A stretch of 64,000 nt of DNA from NCBI GenBank assembly GCA_035285595.1, contig JAYKGV010000049.1:1-64000 (forward strand), given 5' to 3'. Shown in pieces: positions 1 to 9,079 of the stretch; within the stretch, counting starts at the first letter, position 1, and every line of letters begins with the position of its first letter. The position numbers and the translations under genes are program-made. Under the pieces are notes generated by a model. That model saw only the letters and a list, made by a program, of their open reading frames with translations, searched no databases and had not been told where the DNA came from. This DNA is from VGJW01 sp035285595 (GTDB taxonomy: Bacteria; Cyanobacteriota; Sericytochromatia; S15B-MN24; VGJW01).

Positions 1-2026
1 TGACCGCCATGGTCTCGTTGGGCGGCGGAACGTACAGTGTGTCACCGTCCTCGAGCAGCAGGTCATAACCTTCGCGACGCATCTTGAGCGGTTCGTCCAG
101 CTGGACCACCACGCGGCCTGTGACCTCCTGGGCACGCAAGGCCGCGACCAGAGCCTGCTTGGCGGCCTGCGCCGAGGCGGCCGCCTGGCCCGAGCTCGTC
201 AGCTTGCCGGCTTCTGCGGACAGCTCGGCCTCGAGCTTGCGCGTCAAGTTGTCGAGCTGGACCCGCTGGACCCGCCGGACCTGCTCACGCGTGAAGACCG
301 CGCCTTGCAGGAACGCCCGATCCCTGTAGCCGCCCGCCCGTTCGATAAGGGAGGCCAATGTATCCCCCTCGAGCAGGGTATAGGTCCCAGGCTGGGCCAC
401 CTCGCCCTGGATCTCGACATTGCGCTGGTTACGGAAATTCTCGACCTGCTTGACGCGCAAGGCATCATCCCGCATGACGGGCACATCCACGAGAGTCCCT
501 CGGGCCGCTAGCGCCATCTGGGGACGAACGGTGAAGCGCTCAGCGACCTGGGCCCTACCCTCGATGCGTCTTCGGGTCAGTTCGGCAGCCGCGTGGTCAG
601 CCTCGGGGGCGAGGCCCCCCGCAGCTTCCAGCAGCTGGGAGAGGCGCATGCCGGGATAGACCCGGTATGCGCCAGGCCTCAAGACCGCCCCCGAGACCTG
701 GGCCGTCGGCTCCCGCTCGAAGTCTCGTCGCGCGTAGACCGTCAGGATGTCCCTCGGCTCGAGCACCTTGTCGTGCTCCGGGTCCTTCTCGAGCGCGCGT
801 CCGAGATCGAAGGACAGCAGCTCGCGGTGCCTATCTGTGCCTCGCTCCCGTTCGATAAGGGCATGCCCCAACCACGTGTCCGGCCGCAGCAGGCCCACGC
901 TGCCCAACACATCGGATACTCGCAGGCCGGCCGCCCAGGCACGAGGCCCCGGTCGATAGACGTAGCCCCTGAGCTCCACGCCATTGGCGAGCTCGGCAAC
1001 GGCAGCTTGCAGCTGCAGCAAATCGCCGTCGCGGACCTTGAGACCCGCATCAGCCTCACGGGTAAGGTCGAGCGTCCGGACTTCACGCCCGTCACCCTTG
1101 CCCATACGAAGCAACGATGCACCTTGCAGGAAGCCGCCAGGCAAGGGGCCCCCGGCCATGGCGAGCGCCCGACCCAAGGTTTCACCGGGCAACATCTCGA
1201 AGATGGCTGGCTCGCGCACTTCGCCGGCCACCGCCACCATCGGCCCGGACTCGGGCACGAAGACCGTATCCCCGGGCAGAAGGCGCACATCTGAGCCTTG
1301 ACCCTGGAGCAAAAGACCATAAAGGTCAATCGTGGCCACCCGACGATTGCCACGCTGTATCTGGATTCGGCGCAAAGAACCGGTCTTCTGGACTCCACCG
1401 GCTCGCTGCAACAAACCCAACATGGACGTCACCGCCGGCACGGCATGCAGGCCCGGCTGGAGGACACGTCCGGCGAGGACCACCGAAATCTGCCGCAAGC
1501 GCCCGAGGCGCAGCTTGATGGCCGCACCTCGGGCCCGCTTGCGCAACGCCTGCTCGGCCCCGAGCATGGTCAAGCCCGCGAGGACCACCGGACCGGTCCC
1601 CGGAAGGAACACGGTGCCGTCGCGCGCAATCACGGCCTCGAGGGGCGTCGTGAGCATCGGAACGTCGAGAATGACCTGATCCCCGGGCCCGAGAGGGTAG
1701 TCTTCGGGGACATCGGCTTCGCTGACCGCTCCGGTACCCGGAGGCTGAGCCAGTGCGCGAAAGCCGTACTGGCGAAGAGGCTTGTCCAGACCTGTCGCAA
1801 AATACCGCTCAACCGCCGACAGGGGCTCCGGGGTGGCCTCAGGCGCTGGGGCTGAAGGAACCTGTGCAACCGGAGGAACCACCACGACGGCGGGCTCAGG
1901 GGCCTTGAGCGGAAGTGATGCCGGGGACAACCCGACAGGACCCACCACCGAACTCTCGAGGGCACGCGCAGGCAAGGTGAGGACCAAGCCCAGCAGACCC
2001 ACGAGCAAGGAGCGGCCCCATCTCAT
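1..2026 (-). CDS. SLBB-repeat polysaccharide export protein (3' end beyond window)
   Basis: Reading the minus strand from the ATG at 2026 gives an open frame that leaves the window without a stop (at least 675 codons). Residues 1-22 are a signal peptide ending ARA. After a Pro/Ala-rich linker, residues about 110-122 read YPLGPGDQVILDV, the start of the Poly_export domain. At least five SLBB-like blocks follow, visible as GRVLQPGLHA, GEVREPAIF and GEVAQPGTYTLLEGD, and the edge reads DGDTLYVPPPN. The family (Wza/OPX-like) forms the outer-membrane or periplasmic exit for capsule and exopolysaccharide. The start overlaps the metK stop as ATGA, so the two are probably translationally coupled. The sugar transferase upstream fits an exopolysaccharide locus. 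The many SLBB blocks make it longer than Wza (about 380 aa). Confidence 0.85.
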   Translation of the reverse strand, partial: MRWGRSLLVGLLGLVLTLPARALESSVVGPVGLSPASLPLKAPEPAVVVVPPVAQVPSAPAPEATPEPLSAVERYFATGLDKPLRQYGFRALAQPPGTGAVSEADVPEDYPLGPGDQVILDVPMLTTPLEAVIARDGTVFLPGTGPVVLAGLTMLGAEQALRKRARGAAIKLRLGRLRQISVVLAGRVLQPGLHAVPAVTSMLGLLQRAGGVQKTGSLRRIQIQRGNRRVATIDLYGLLLQGQGSDVRLLPGDTVFVPESGPMVAVAGEVREPAIFEMLPGETLGRALAMAGGPLPGGFLQGASLLRMGKGDGREVRTLDLTREADAGLKVRDGDLLQLQAAVAELANGVELRGYVYRPGPRAWAAGLRVSDVLGSVGLLRPDTWLGHALIERERGTDRHRELLSFDLGRALEKDPEHDKVLEPRDILTVYARRDFEREPTAQVSGAVLRPGAYRVYPGMRLSQLLEAAGGLAPEADHAAAELTRRRIEGRAQVAERFTVRPQMALAARGTLVDVPVMRDDALRVKQVENFRNQRNVEIQGEVAQPGTYTLLEGDTLASLIERAGGYRDRAFLQGAVFTREQVRRVQRVQLDNLTRKLEAELSAEAGKLTSSGQAAASAQAAKQALVAALRAQEVTGRVVVQLDEPLKMRREGYDLLLEDGDTLYVPPPNETMAV

Positions 2027-3243
2027 GCTTGCGCCACTCCCACGAAACAAGCCTTCAGGTCCTCGAGGCGATCGAGACGCTCCCAAGGACGATCTCCGGG
2101 GCGATCTCCAAAATGACCGTACGCGGCTGTCGACCGGTAAAGCGGTCGCTGCAGGTCGAACGCCCGGATGATCCCGGCGGGCCTCAGGTCAAAGACTTCG
2201 GTGATGGCCTTTTCGATGCGCGCCTCATCGACGATGGCCGTCCCGAACGTATCCACGGACACCGACACCGGGCGGGCCTTGCCGATGGCATAACTGATCT
2301 GCAACTCGCATCGGCGGGCCAAGCCCGCGGCCACGACGTGTCGCGCGACGTGACGTGCGGCGTAGGCACCCGAGCGGTCCACCTTGGTGGGATCCTTGCC
2401 CGAGAAGGCTCCGCCGCCATGCCGGGCGTATCCCCCGTAGGTGTCGACGATGATCTTGCGTCCCGTCAACCCCGCATCCCCTTGTGGACCGCCCGTGACG
2501 AATCGACCCGAGGGGTTGACCAGCAGCCGGGTCTGAGACGTCAGGAGATGAGGCGGCACCACAGCCTCGATGACGTGTGTCCTGATAGCCTCCTCGAGGG
2601 CCGGACCTTCTCGACCCTCCTCGTGCTGCGTCGAGACCAGGACCGTATCCACGGCAACTGGACGATCGCCCTCGTAGACGACGGTGACCTGAGTCTTGCC
2701 GTCCGGGCGCAACCACGGAATCTCGCCCTGCTTGCGCACCTCGGCCAGACGCATGGCGAGCCGATGAGCCAAGTCAATCGGCAGAGGCATGTGGTCCGGC
2801 GTCTCGTCGCACGCATAACCGAAGACCAGACCCTGATCCCCCGCGCCCACGGCATCGATGGCTGCGTCCAGATCCTGTTGATCCACGCCGCCCCGCAGCT
2901 CCCACGAACGATCCACCGCGGCCGCAATGTCGGGCGACTGCCGGTCGAGGGCCACCAGCACCCCGCACGAGTCCGCATCAATGCCGAAGCGGGCATCGAC
3001 ATAACCCACATCACGCAGCACCCCGCGAACAATGCCGGGGATATCGAGCTGGGCCCGGGTCGTCATCTCGCCGGTCACCAGAACAAAACCGGTGTTGGCC
3101 ACGGTCTCGCAGGCCACGCGACCCAAGGGGTCCTGACTCAGGACGGCGTCCAGAACTGCATCGGAAACCTGATCACAGACCTTGTCGGGATGACCTTCGG
3201 TCACGGACTCGGATGTGAAAAGCCGGCGTCTTGAAGTGCCCAA
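2023..3243 (-). CDS. metK: S-adenosylmethionine synthetase
   Basis: 406 aa, the usual MetK length. It makes S-adenosylmethionine from methionine and ATP in the cytosol. Family signatures are present: SESVTEGHPDKVCDQ near the N-terminus, GAGDQGLVFGYACDET in the middle and GGGAFSGKDPTKVDRS in the C-terminal third. The start is a TTG at 3243-3241, chosen because an AAGGAGG Shine-Dalgarno lies about 6 nt upstream and the protein then begins directly before the conserved LFTSESVTEG. It overlaps the export gene by ATGA and follows the sugar transferase by about 100 bp. A housekeeping enzyme between two exopolysaccharide genes is unusual and may only reflect local packing. Confidence 0.96.
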   Translation of the reverse strand: MGTSRRRLFTSESVTEGHPDKVCDQVSDAVLDAVLSQDPLGRVACETVANTGFVLVTGEMTTRAQLDIPGIVRGVLRDVGYVDARFGIDADSCGVLVALDRQSPDIAAAVDRSWELRGGVDQQDLDAAIDAVGAGDQGLVFGYACDETPDHMPLPIDLAHRLAMRLAEVRKQGEIPWLRPDGKTQVTVVYEGDRPVAVDTVLVSTQHEEGREGPALEEAIRTHVIEAVVPPHLLTSQTRLLVNPSGRFVTGGPQGDAGLTGRKIIVDTYGGYARHGGGAFSGKDPTKVDRSGAYAARHVARHVVAAGLARRCELQISYAIGKARPVSVSVDTFGTAIVDEARIEKAITEVFDLRPAGIIRAFDLQRPLYRSTAAYGHFGDRPGDRPWERLDRLEDLKACFVGVAQA

Positions 3244-3325
3244 GCAGGCCTCCTTGCAGGGTCGAGTTCCAAGCCCAAAGAGCCGGAAGCCCCCAAAAAA
3301 GGAACAGGTACATCAAGGGATCCTA

Positions 3326-3340
3326 GCCCCACGAAGGGGC
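3326..3340 (-). other. Short GC-rich hairpin between sugar transferase and metK
   Basis: GCCCC and GGGGC arms flank a 5-nt loop in the 102-bp gap. No T-run follows on the minus strand, so it is at best a weak terminator or a processing/attenuation structure. Confidence 0.3.
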
Positions 3341-3345
3341 CAGCG

Positions 3346-4101
3346 TCAACGCGAGCCCTGAAGCCGCAGAACCAGCAGGACCGTGCGCATCAGGATGACG
3401 AAGTCCTTCCAGACCGACCACTCCGCCGCATAACGCAAATCCAGCTCGACCATCTCCCGGAAGCTGGTGCCGCCGCGGCGTTCCGTGACCTGCCACGCTC
3501 CTGTGGCTCCCGGCATCAGGCGCAGACGCTCGAGGTCACGATCACTGTAGTCCTCGACCTCGGCAGGAAGCGGAGGGCGAGGCCCCACGAGCGACATGTC
3601 CCCCAGCAGGATATTGATGAGCTGTGGAAACTCATCCAAGCTGGAACGCCGCAGGAAACGGCCCACACGAGTCACCCGCGGATCATCCTTCATCTTGAAG
3701 ATGGGACCATCGGGAATCTCGTTCAAGGCTTCGAGCTCGGCCCGGCGCGCCTCGGCGTCGACCACCATGGTACGAAACTTGAGAATCTTGAAGCGCCGGC
3801 CATTCCAGCCCACGCGTTCCTGCCGGAAGAAGACAGGCCCGGGCGAATCCCACCGTACGGCCAATGCGACCAGAAGCAACACCGGAAAAAGGCAGACCAA
3901 GCCGACGGTTGCCCCTGCGATGTCCAGCAGCCGCTTCACCGCCCCACCGAGCCCGTAGAGGGACGGATGACTGGCGGACCCAAGGCGAGCGAGTCGATCC
4001 TCCCACGGCAAGGACCGCGTCTCGACTGCTGCAGAGCCCACAACGACCAAATGGGGCCCACGCGCGCGTACCGACGGAGGAAGAAGTGTTATTTCTGACA
4101 T
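3346..4101 (-). CDS. Undecaprenyl-phosphate sugar-1-phosphate transferase (bacterial sugar transferase family)
   Basis: 251 aa. It carries one hydrophobic segment (about residues 58-82) and the complete bacterial sugar-transferase domain: KILKFRTM near 106-112, the Asp-Glu pair in SSLDEFPQLINILLGDMS (about 153-170) and VGPRPPLP (172-179). This is the short monotopic form (PglC/WcaJ C-terminal type) that transfers a sugar phosphate from a nucleotide sugar to undecaprenyl phosphate at the inner membrane and so primes repeat-unit assembly. The N-terminal 50 residues are not recognised. No Shine-Dalgarno precedes the ATG; TATAGC lies 8 nt upstream. It probably starts the glycan later exported by the SLBB protein downstream. 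Confidence 0.9.
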   Translation of the reverse strand: MSEITLLPPSVRARGPHLVVVGSAAVETRSLPWEDRLARLGSASHPSLYGLGGAVKRLLDIAGATVGLVCLFPVLLLVALAVRWDSPGPVFFRQERVGWNGRRFKILKFRTMVVDAEARRAELEALNEIPDGPIFKMKDDPRVTRVGRFLRRSSLDEFPQLINILLGDMSLVGPRPPLPAEVEDYSDRDLERLRLMPGATGAWQVTERRGGTSFREMVELDLRYAAEWSVWKDFVILMRTVLLVLRLQGSR

Positions 4102-4120
4102 TTCAGGCTGCTATAAGGAC

Positions 4121-4158
4121 AAGCCCTGCGACGACACGAAACGGCCGCCGCAGGGCTT
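4121..4158 (-). terminator. Long hairpin between small lipoprotein and sugar transferase
   Basis: Arms 4121-4133 and 4146-4158 pair over 13 bp with one mismatch around a 12-nt loop. It sits just after the lipoprotein stop in the minus direction. The trailing sequence is only mildly T-rich, so termination is plausible but not certain. Confidence 0.5.
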
Positions 4159-4191
4159 CCGGATCAGTAACTGAGAACCGGCAGGACCAGG

Positions 4192-4317
4192 CTACTGGCC
4201 AGCGCCAGCGCTGGCGTTGCCGGTCGGCGCGGGGGTCGGCGCAGCCGTGGTGGTATCTGTCGCATTGCAGGCGGCCAATGCAGCAACCACGAACACAAGG
4301 GGAAGAATTTTCTTCAT
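4192..4317 (-). CDS. Small lipoprotein, 41 aa
   Basis: The ORF is only 41 codons. It starts at the ATG at 4317 with AGAGGAAC 5-8 nt upstream. The protein begins MKKILPLVFVVAALAAC, a signal peptide with a lipobox (LAAC) that makes Cys17 the predicted lipidated residue. The mature part is about 25 residues of Thr, Ala, Pro and Gly (TTTAAPTPAPTGNASAG) with no domain, like many tiny bacterial lipoproteins. A strong hairpin follows the stop. Function is unknown. It could be a small envelope peptide or the remnant of a longer lipoprotein, but the intact start, RBS, lipobox and stop argue that it is expressed. Confidence 0.65.
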   Translation of the reverse strand: MKKILPLVFVVAALAACNATDTTTAAPTPAPTGNASAGAGQ

Positions 4318-4649
4318 GGATAGGTTCCTCTCGGACTTCGAACGGGACTCCACTCCAGTCTACCAGCTCGCGCAGGGAAGCACCGGAACAATCGTCACAC
4401 CCCTAAGGTGGACCAGGATGCTTTCGACAATGCTTACGGCAAGTCACAGCGGCATTCCAAGGACTATCGACACCCGGAAATAAACTTTTCATCCAGACTG
4501 CCGATCCGCTCAACACAATCGCCAAGGAACTGAAACAAAATCCTGTCACCATTCCCTTGTCAGTCAGGAAGACCGACGGGACAGGACGCCAAAGGGCCCC
4601 TACGCAGGGGCAGCCCACGAGGCAACGGCCTCCTCCCCGCCGGCAGCAA

Positions 4650-4677
4650 GAAGGGCTCCCCGCAAGGAGGGCCCTTC
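4650..4677. other. GAAGGGC/GCCCTTC hairpin
   Basis: GAAGGGC (4650-4656) pairs perfectly with GCCCTTC (4671-4677). It may act as a terminator for transcription entering the region. No T-tract is present. Confidence 0.45.
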
Positions 4678-4691
4678 GGGTCTTGGGGACA

Positions 4692-4722
4692 GTCTCCTTG
4701 GAGACGTTCTCTCCAAGGAGAC
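4692..4722. repeat. Perfect 13-bp inverted repeat upstream of smc
   Basis: Arms GTCTCCTTGGAGA (4692-4704) and TCTCCAAGGAGAC (4710-4722) flank CGTTC. The left arm itself contains the palindrome TCTCCTTGGAGA. It lies just upstream of the putative smc -35, so it could be a terminator or an operator. Confidence 0.65.
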
Positions 4723-4737
4723 CGTGCGACACATCAC

Positions 4738-4766
4738 CTGACGGACGGCTCCCTGCGTGCTAGAGT
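4738..4766 (+). promoter_or_regulatory. Putative smc promoter, leaderless arrangement
   Basis: CTGACG (4738-4743), 17 nt, then extended -10 TGC-TAGAGT (-10 at 4761-4766). The GTG start of smc is 6 nt further, so a transcript starting about 7 nt after the -10 would begin at the start codon. Confidence 0.45.
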
Positions 4767-4772
4767 CGGTTC

Positions 4773-7700
4773 GTGGGCGGCTTAAGCATCGTCGAGCTCG
4801 AGATCGACAACTTCAAGACGTTCCGGCAGGAGCGCATCCGTTTCTTGCCGGGCTTCACTGCCATCACCGGTCCCAATGGCTCGGGCAAAAGCAACATCCT
4901 CGATGCCCTGATGTTCTGCCTGGGCCTCGGCAGTGCCCGCACCCTCAGGGCGGCCAACAGCACAGGCTTCATCAATGGGGCGTCAAGCCGTCGCGAAGCC
5001 CGGGTAACCGTGCGTTTCGGACATGAGGACGGCCAGCCGGCCTTCGAGGTGGCCCGTCGTGTCCGCGAACGAAAATCCACCGACGGCGGGGAGCCTACCG
5101 CCGACAACACCTACTATCTGGACGGCAAGGCCTCGACCTTGTCCGAAATCCACGAGCGCCTGAGCCGGCATCACATCAGCCCCCAGGGCTTCAATGTCGT
5201 CATGCAGATGGACGTCATGGGCATCATCAAGATGACCCCCCACGAACGCCGGCGCATCATCGACGACCTCGCCGGGGTTGCGGACTTCGACTCCCGGATT
5301 GAACTCGCCGCCAAGGAACTACAGACCGTGGCCGAGCAGGAGGACCGCACGCTTTTCCTTCTCTCCGAGTTGCAGGCGCGCTTGGCAGCCCTTCGTGGTC
5401 AGCGCGACAAAGCTGTGGAATTCCTCGATCTGCAGGCTCGGCTCAAGCAGCTGGACCGCGACCTCAAGGCCGGCCGCTGGTGGGAGTTGCAGCATCAGGT
5501 CCAGCTGCAGGACGGGACGGTCCAGCAGGGTCGCATGCGCCGGGAAGAGGCGGTACAGGCTCTTGGAGAGGCCGAAAGGCGCCTCGAGACCACACGAGAA
5601 GAGGAAAGTCGCCTCGCAGATCGGCTTCACCGCGAAGGAGGGGCCCGATTTCAGGCTCTCGAAGACCAGCTGCTGGAGACGTCGACCGAGCGTGAGCGCC
5701 TGCGACTCGAGGGTCGCGAAGCCTTCCGGCGATCGGGTGAGCAAGAGCAGCTGGCGACGCGTGCGGTGGATCGTCGCCGGGAACTGGAGAACCAACGCGG
5801 CCAGCATGAAGAAGAGCTGTCCCGGATCGAGTCACGAATTCGCGACGCCCAGGCGGCCGCTGCAGGCCATCGTCGCCGGATGGATGACCTGCAGGCCGAA
5901 CTGGAGCGCCTGTTGTCGGGTCGCCAGGACTTGCTCGCCGTTCGGCAGGCCCTCGTCGAGCAAAAAGAAGCGACCGAGAAGCAGATGAATGATCTGCAGG
6001 TCCGCCAGATGCGTGCACAGTTCGAACAGCAACAGGTCGAAGTGCGGGTCGAGACGGCTCGCACCAAGCGCAAGGACTTGGCCGAACAGGTCCGCGAGGT
6101 GACCAAAGGAGTAGAAAGCCTTGCCGCTCAGGCAGAGGAGTCGGCCCGACAAGCCGACACGGCCAAGGCCGACGAAACCCGGGCCCGGCAGAACGTCAGC
6201 AGCCTCAGACACACCCTTGAAACCGCAGAAGAGGCGCTGCGCGTGGCCCAGAAGGAAGCGGCTCGGGTCATGGGCCAGTTACAGGCTCAAGAAGCCGGCC
6301 TTGGCGCAGCCGTCGAGTTCGTGCTGGGTCAGAACCTTCCTGGCGTTCTCGGAACGGTCTCGATGCTTGGCGAAGCGGATCCTGCCTTTGCCCGGGCCCT
6401 GCAGGAGGCTGCCGGAGGCCGCATGCGCAATCTCGTCGTCGCCGACGACGGCGTAGCCGCCCAGATTGGCCGGCTCCTCCACCAGCGCGAGGGCGGTCGC
6501 GTCACCTGTCTGCCCTTGAACAAGTTGGCTGCGCCCAGACACCTGCCTCGCCTTGATCTGGAGGGTTGCCTCGGTTACGCCATCGACAAGGTGACCTTTG
6601 CGCCGGAACACGCCCCGGCCTTTGCCCTGGCCTTCGGCGATACCTTGGTTTTCGAGACCATGTCCGCGGCTCGTCCCCACATCGGACGCTACCGCATGGT
6701 CACGCTGGATGGCGACCTACTCGAACGCACGGGGGCCATGACCGTCGGGCGCTCTCGACAGGCCCCGGCGATGTTCTTGGCCAATCTCCGACAGGAGCAC
6801 GAGCAGCGACAGGCCACCCTCAAGAATGCCACGCAGCGCGTCCAGAACACCCAGGGCGCCCTGCAAGCCATGTTGACGGGCTTGTCCCGGGCCGAGACCC
6901 GACGCCGAGAAGCCGAGGACCAAGCCGGCCGCGCAGAACGCGAGCGAGCCGGACAGAGTGACGAACTGCAACGTCGTACCGAGGATCTGCAACGGGTAGA
7001 GCAGGAGCTCAAGTCGGATCAGAAGCGCCTCGTCGAGCTGACTCGGGAAGCCGAACGCTTGATAGAAGAAGGCATCCCGCTCGAGGAAGCCTACAACGAC
7101 CTCGAGCTCAAGCTGTCGGATCTGGACGACAGCCTCGGGGACGGACAGGCCGAAAGCCTGCGCCATGAAGCCAGCGCGGCCCAGTGGGCGTTGCAGGATG
7201 CCGAAGGCTTGGTCCAACGTGAGACGCTCGGCCGGGACAGCCGGCTCGCGGCCCTCGAAGCGAACCGTCAAGCCATCGCCGAGCAAACGGAGCTTGCGGC
7301 ACAGCATCGACGCGAGGCCGAGAACGCACGCGAGGCGTCCGCCGAAGCCGATCGTCAGGTCGATGTTCTTGCCCGTCGCATCGAAGAGCTCACACAGGCC
7401 CGCGAAGAAGCCCGCAAGGGCCTCGAGGCACTCGTCGAAGCCCGCAACGGTGCCACGGCCGAGCGCGTGCAGGCCGAGAACCATCTCGTGACATGCCAAC
7501 GTGACATCGGCCTGCTCGAAGACGCCGTCCGGCAAGGCGAACAACGGCTGGAGGAACTTCGCGGCACATGGAAGGCTCTTGAGAACGAGCTCTGGGAAGA
7601 AGACATTCCCCTACCCGCCGAGGCCCCCTTGCTGTCGGTCCACGATCTCGACGTCTCGCGTCGCAAGATCGAGCATCGCCTCGCCGCCCTCGGGCCAGTC

Positions 7701-8300
7701 AACCAACTGGCCGTGGAGCAGTATGCCCGTGAAGAGGAGGAATCCCGCCTGCTCGAGGGCCGCCTGGAATCCCTAAGGCAGGAGCGCAGCGGCATCGAGG
7801 AACGTATCGCCGACATCTCCCAGCAAAAGCGCGCCGTCTTCATGACGGCCTTCGAGCAGATCCGGGGCTTCTTCGCCGAGATCTTCGGCGAACTGGCCGG
7901 CGGATATGGGGAGTTGTCGCTGGAGAGACCCGAAGACCCCTTCGCAGGAGGTCTCATCATCACGGCTCAACCCCCGGGAAGCGCAATTGCCCGCCTCGAT
8001 GCGATGAGTGGCGGCCAGAAGTCCCTGACAGCCCTTGCGTTTCTCTTTGCGGTCCAGCGCACCCAGCCGGCGCCCTTCTATGCGCTGGACGAGGTCGATC
8101 AAGCCCTCGACGGCGTCAACGTCGATCGTCTGGGCCAAATGATGCGGCGCCAATCACAGCTGGCCCAGATGATCGTCATCTCGCACCGCAAGCCCATGAT
8201 CGGCCATTCCGATCAAGGCGTCGGCGTTTATCTCGGCGCCGACAAAACCACTCGTGTTCGCAGCATCATCTGGGACCGCTCCCGGGCGGCAGGCGCATGA
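4773..8300 (+). CDS. smc: Chromosome segregation protein SMC
   Basis: 1175 aa, full SMC length. The N-terminal Walker A GPNGSGKS is at 33-40. Two long heptad, Glu/Arg-rich coiled-coil arms flank a hinge at about 510-660. The C-terminal head carries the ABC signature MSGGQKSLTALAF (about 1077) and Walker B FYALDEVDQAL (about 1103). SMC dimers with ScpA and ScpB form bacterial condensin, loaded near the origin to fold and separate new chromosomes. The GTG start leads straight into the conserved ELEIDNFKTF. No clear Shine-Dalgarno precedes it, but a -10-like box lies 6 nt upstream. It heads an operon in which scpA overlaps its stop by ATGA. Confidence 0.96.
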   Translation: MGGLSIVELEIDNFKTFRQERIRFLPGFTAITGPNGSGKSNILDALMFCLGLGSARTLRAANSTGFINGASSRREARVTVRFGHEDGQPAFEVARRVRERKSTDGGEPTADNTYYLDGKASTLSEIHERLSRHHISPQGFNVVMQMDVMGIIKMTPHERRRIIDDLAGVADFDSRIELAAKELQTVAEQEDRTLFLLSELQARLAALRGQRDKAVEFLDLQARLKQLDRDLKAGRWWELQHQVQLQDGTVQQGRMRREEAVQALGEAERRLETTREEESRLADRLHREGGARFQALEDQLLETSTERERLRLEGREAFRRSGEQEQLATRAVDRRRELENQRGQHEEELSRIESRIRDAQAAAAGHRRRMDDLQAELERLLSGRQDLLAVRQALVEQKEATEKQMNDLQVRQMRAQFEQQQVEVRVETARTKRKDLAEQVREVTKGVESLAAQAEESARQADTAKADETRARQNVSSLRHTLETAEEALRVAQKEAARVMGQLQAQEAGLGAAVEFVLGQNLPGVLGTVSMLGEADPAFARALQEAAGGRMRNLVVADDGVAAQIGRLLHQREGGRVTCLPLNKLAAPRHLPRLDLEGCLGYAIDKVTFAPEHAPAFALAFGDTLVFETMSAARPHIGRYRMVTLDGDLLERTGAMTVGRSRQAPAMFLANLRQEHEQRQATLKNATQRVQNTQGALQAMLTGLSRAETRRREAEDQAGRAERERAGQSDELQRRTEDLQRVEQELKSDQKRLVELTREAERLIEEGIPLEEAYNDLELKLSDLDDSLGDGQAESLRHEASAAQWALQDAEGLVQRETLGRDSRLAALEANRQAIAEQTELAAQHRREAENAREASAEADRQVDVLARRIEELTQAREEARKGLEALVEARNGATAERVQAENHLVTCQRDIGLLEDAVRQGEQRLEELRGTWKALENELWEEDIPLPAEAPLLSVHDLDVSRRKIEHRLAALGPVNQLAVEQYAREEEESRLLEGRLESLRQERSGIEERIADISQQKRAVFMTAFEQIRGFFAEIFGELAGGYGELSLERPEDPFAGGLIITAQPPGSAIARLDAMSGGQKSLTALAFLFAVQRTQPAPFYALDEVDQALDGVNVDRLGQMMRRQSQLAQMIVISHRKPMIGHSDQGVGVYLGADKTTRVRSIIWDRSRAAGA

Positions 8301-9079
8301 GCGAGTCCATCCCCTCCGGGCCCGTGCCCCCGACGACGACCCTCGCGGAAGAGAACCCCGGTATCGAGATCCTGCTGAGCATGGCCCAGCGAGGCGAGCT
8401 CGATCCGTGGGACGTCGATATCATCGAGGCGACGGACCAGGTCCTCGCCAAGCTTGATGCGACGGACCGGCAAGATCTGCGCTCCTGCGGCAGGGCTTTG
8501 CACTGCGCGACCGTCATGCTGCGCCTGAAAGCCCACGCCATTCGCCACGATCTCGAGACCTGGCTCGCCCCGCCCGCCGAGGACGATGATTGGTTCGATG
8601 GTCCGGTGGACCTTGAAGAAGGACCGGCGGACGGCCCCATCATCATCGACATGACCTTGCTGCGCCGCGCGGGGTTCCGACAGCCTCGCCGCCGCAAGGT
8701 CACCTTGGGGGAACTCATCGCTGAGCTACGGCGACTTGAGGCGGAAGAGCTTCCAGAGCCCAGCCGGCCCGGAACCCTCAGACGCATGCGCAGAGCAGAT
8801 GTCAAGGCACGTACCGTAGGCCTTGTGCACGACGAGGACCTCGACGGTGATGCCAAGCGGCTCGCCGAAGCGTTAGCCGTGAAGTTCGAGACCCAGCCGG
8901 AAATCTCTTTCCGCAGCTTGGCCAGCACCGTGGAGGAAACTCCCTCATTGTTTCTTGCCCTCATGTTCCTCGCCCATTGGGGCGTGGTCGAGGTCGACCA
9001 ACGTGAACCCTACGCCGACTTGAGCATCTTGGCTCAGGAAGAACGTCCGGAAAGCCATGGCCAGGAGGCAGCAGCCTAG
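8297..9079 (+). CDS. scpA: Segregation and condensation protein A (kleisin)
   Basis: 260 aa. ScpA is the kleisin bridging the SMC heads. The early segment IEILLSMAQRGELDPWDVDI is the classic ScpA N-terminal signature. The middle is acidic and variable (EDDDWFDGPVDLEEGPADGP), and the C-terminal winged-helix segment includes SLFLALMFLAHWGVVEVDQ. It starts with an ATG that overlaps the smc stop by 4 nt, and its own 3' end overlaps scpB by 23 nt, so the three subunits are probably made in coupled amounts. Confidence 0.93.
   Translation: MSESIPSGPVPPTTTLAEENPGIEILLSMAQRGELDPWDVDIIEATDQVLAKLDATDRQDLRSCGRALHCATVMLRLKAHAIRHDLETWLAPPAEDDDWFDGPVDLEEGPADGPIIIDMTLLRRAGFRQPRRRKVTLGELIAELRRLEAEELPEPSRPGTLRRMRRADVKARTVGLVHDEDLDGDAKRLAEALAVKFETQPEISFRSLASTVEETPSLFLALMFLAHWGVVEVDQREPYADLSILAQEERPESHGQEAAA

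Larger units (their letters stand above)
4318..4772. other. 455-bp intergenic region with two hairpins and the smc promoter
   Basis: It separates the minus-strand lipoprotein from the plus-strand smc. I see no convincing gene: a 109-codon minus ORF here has no family features and runs across both hairpins. The region holds the hairpins at 4650-4677 and 4692-4722 and a promoter-like element just before smc. Confidence 0.6.

Noticed and set aside
593..1294. 233-codon plus-strand ORF at the left edge
   Set aside because: Antisense to the SLBB export gene, whose minus-strand frame is open from 2026 to the edge with SLBB motifs.
2029..3234. 401-codon plus-strand ORF opposite metK
   Set aside because: Exact antisense shadow of metK; composition is His/Arg-rich without family motifs, while metK has full signatures.
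4403..4732. 109-codon minus-strand ORF in the smc upstream region
   Set aside because: Covers two hairpins, has no ribosome site and no domain; more likely spacer.
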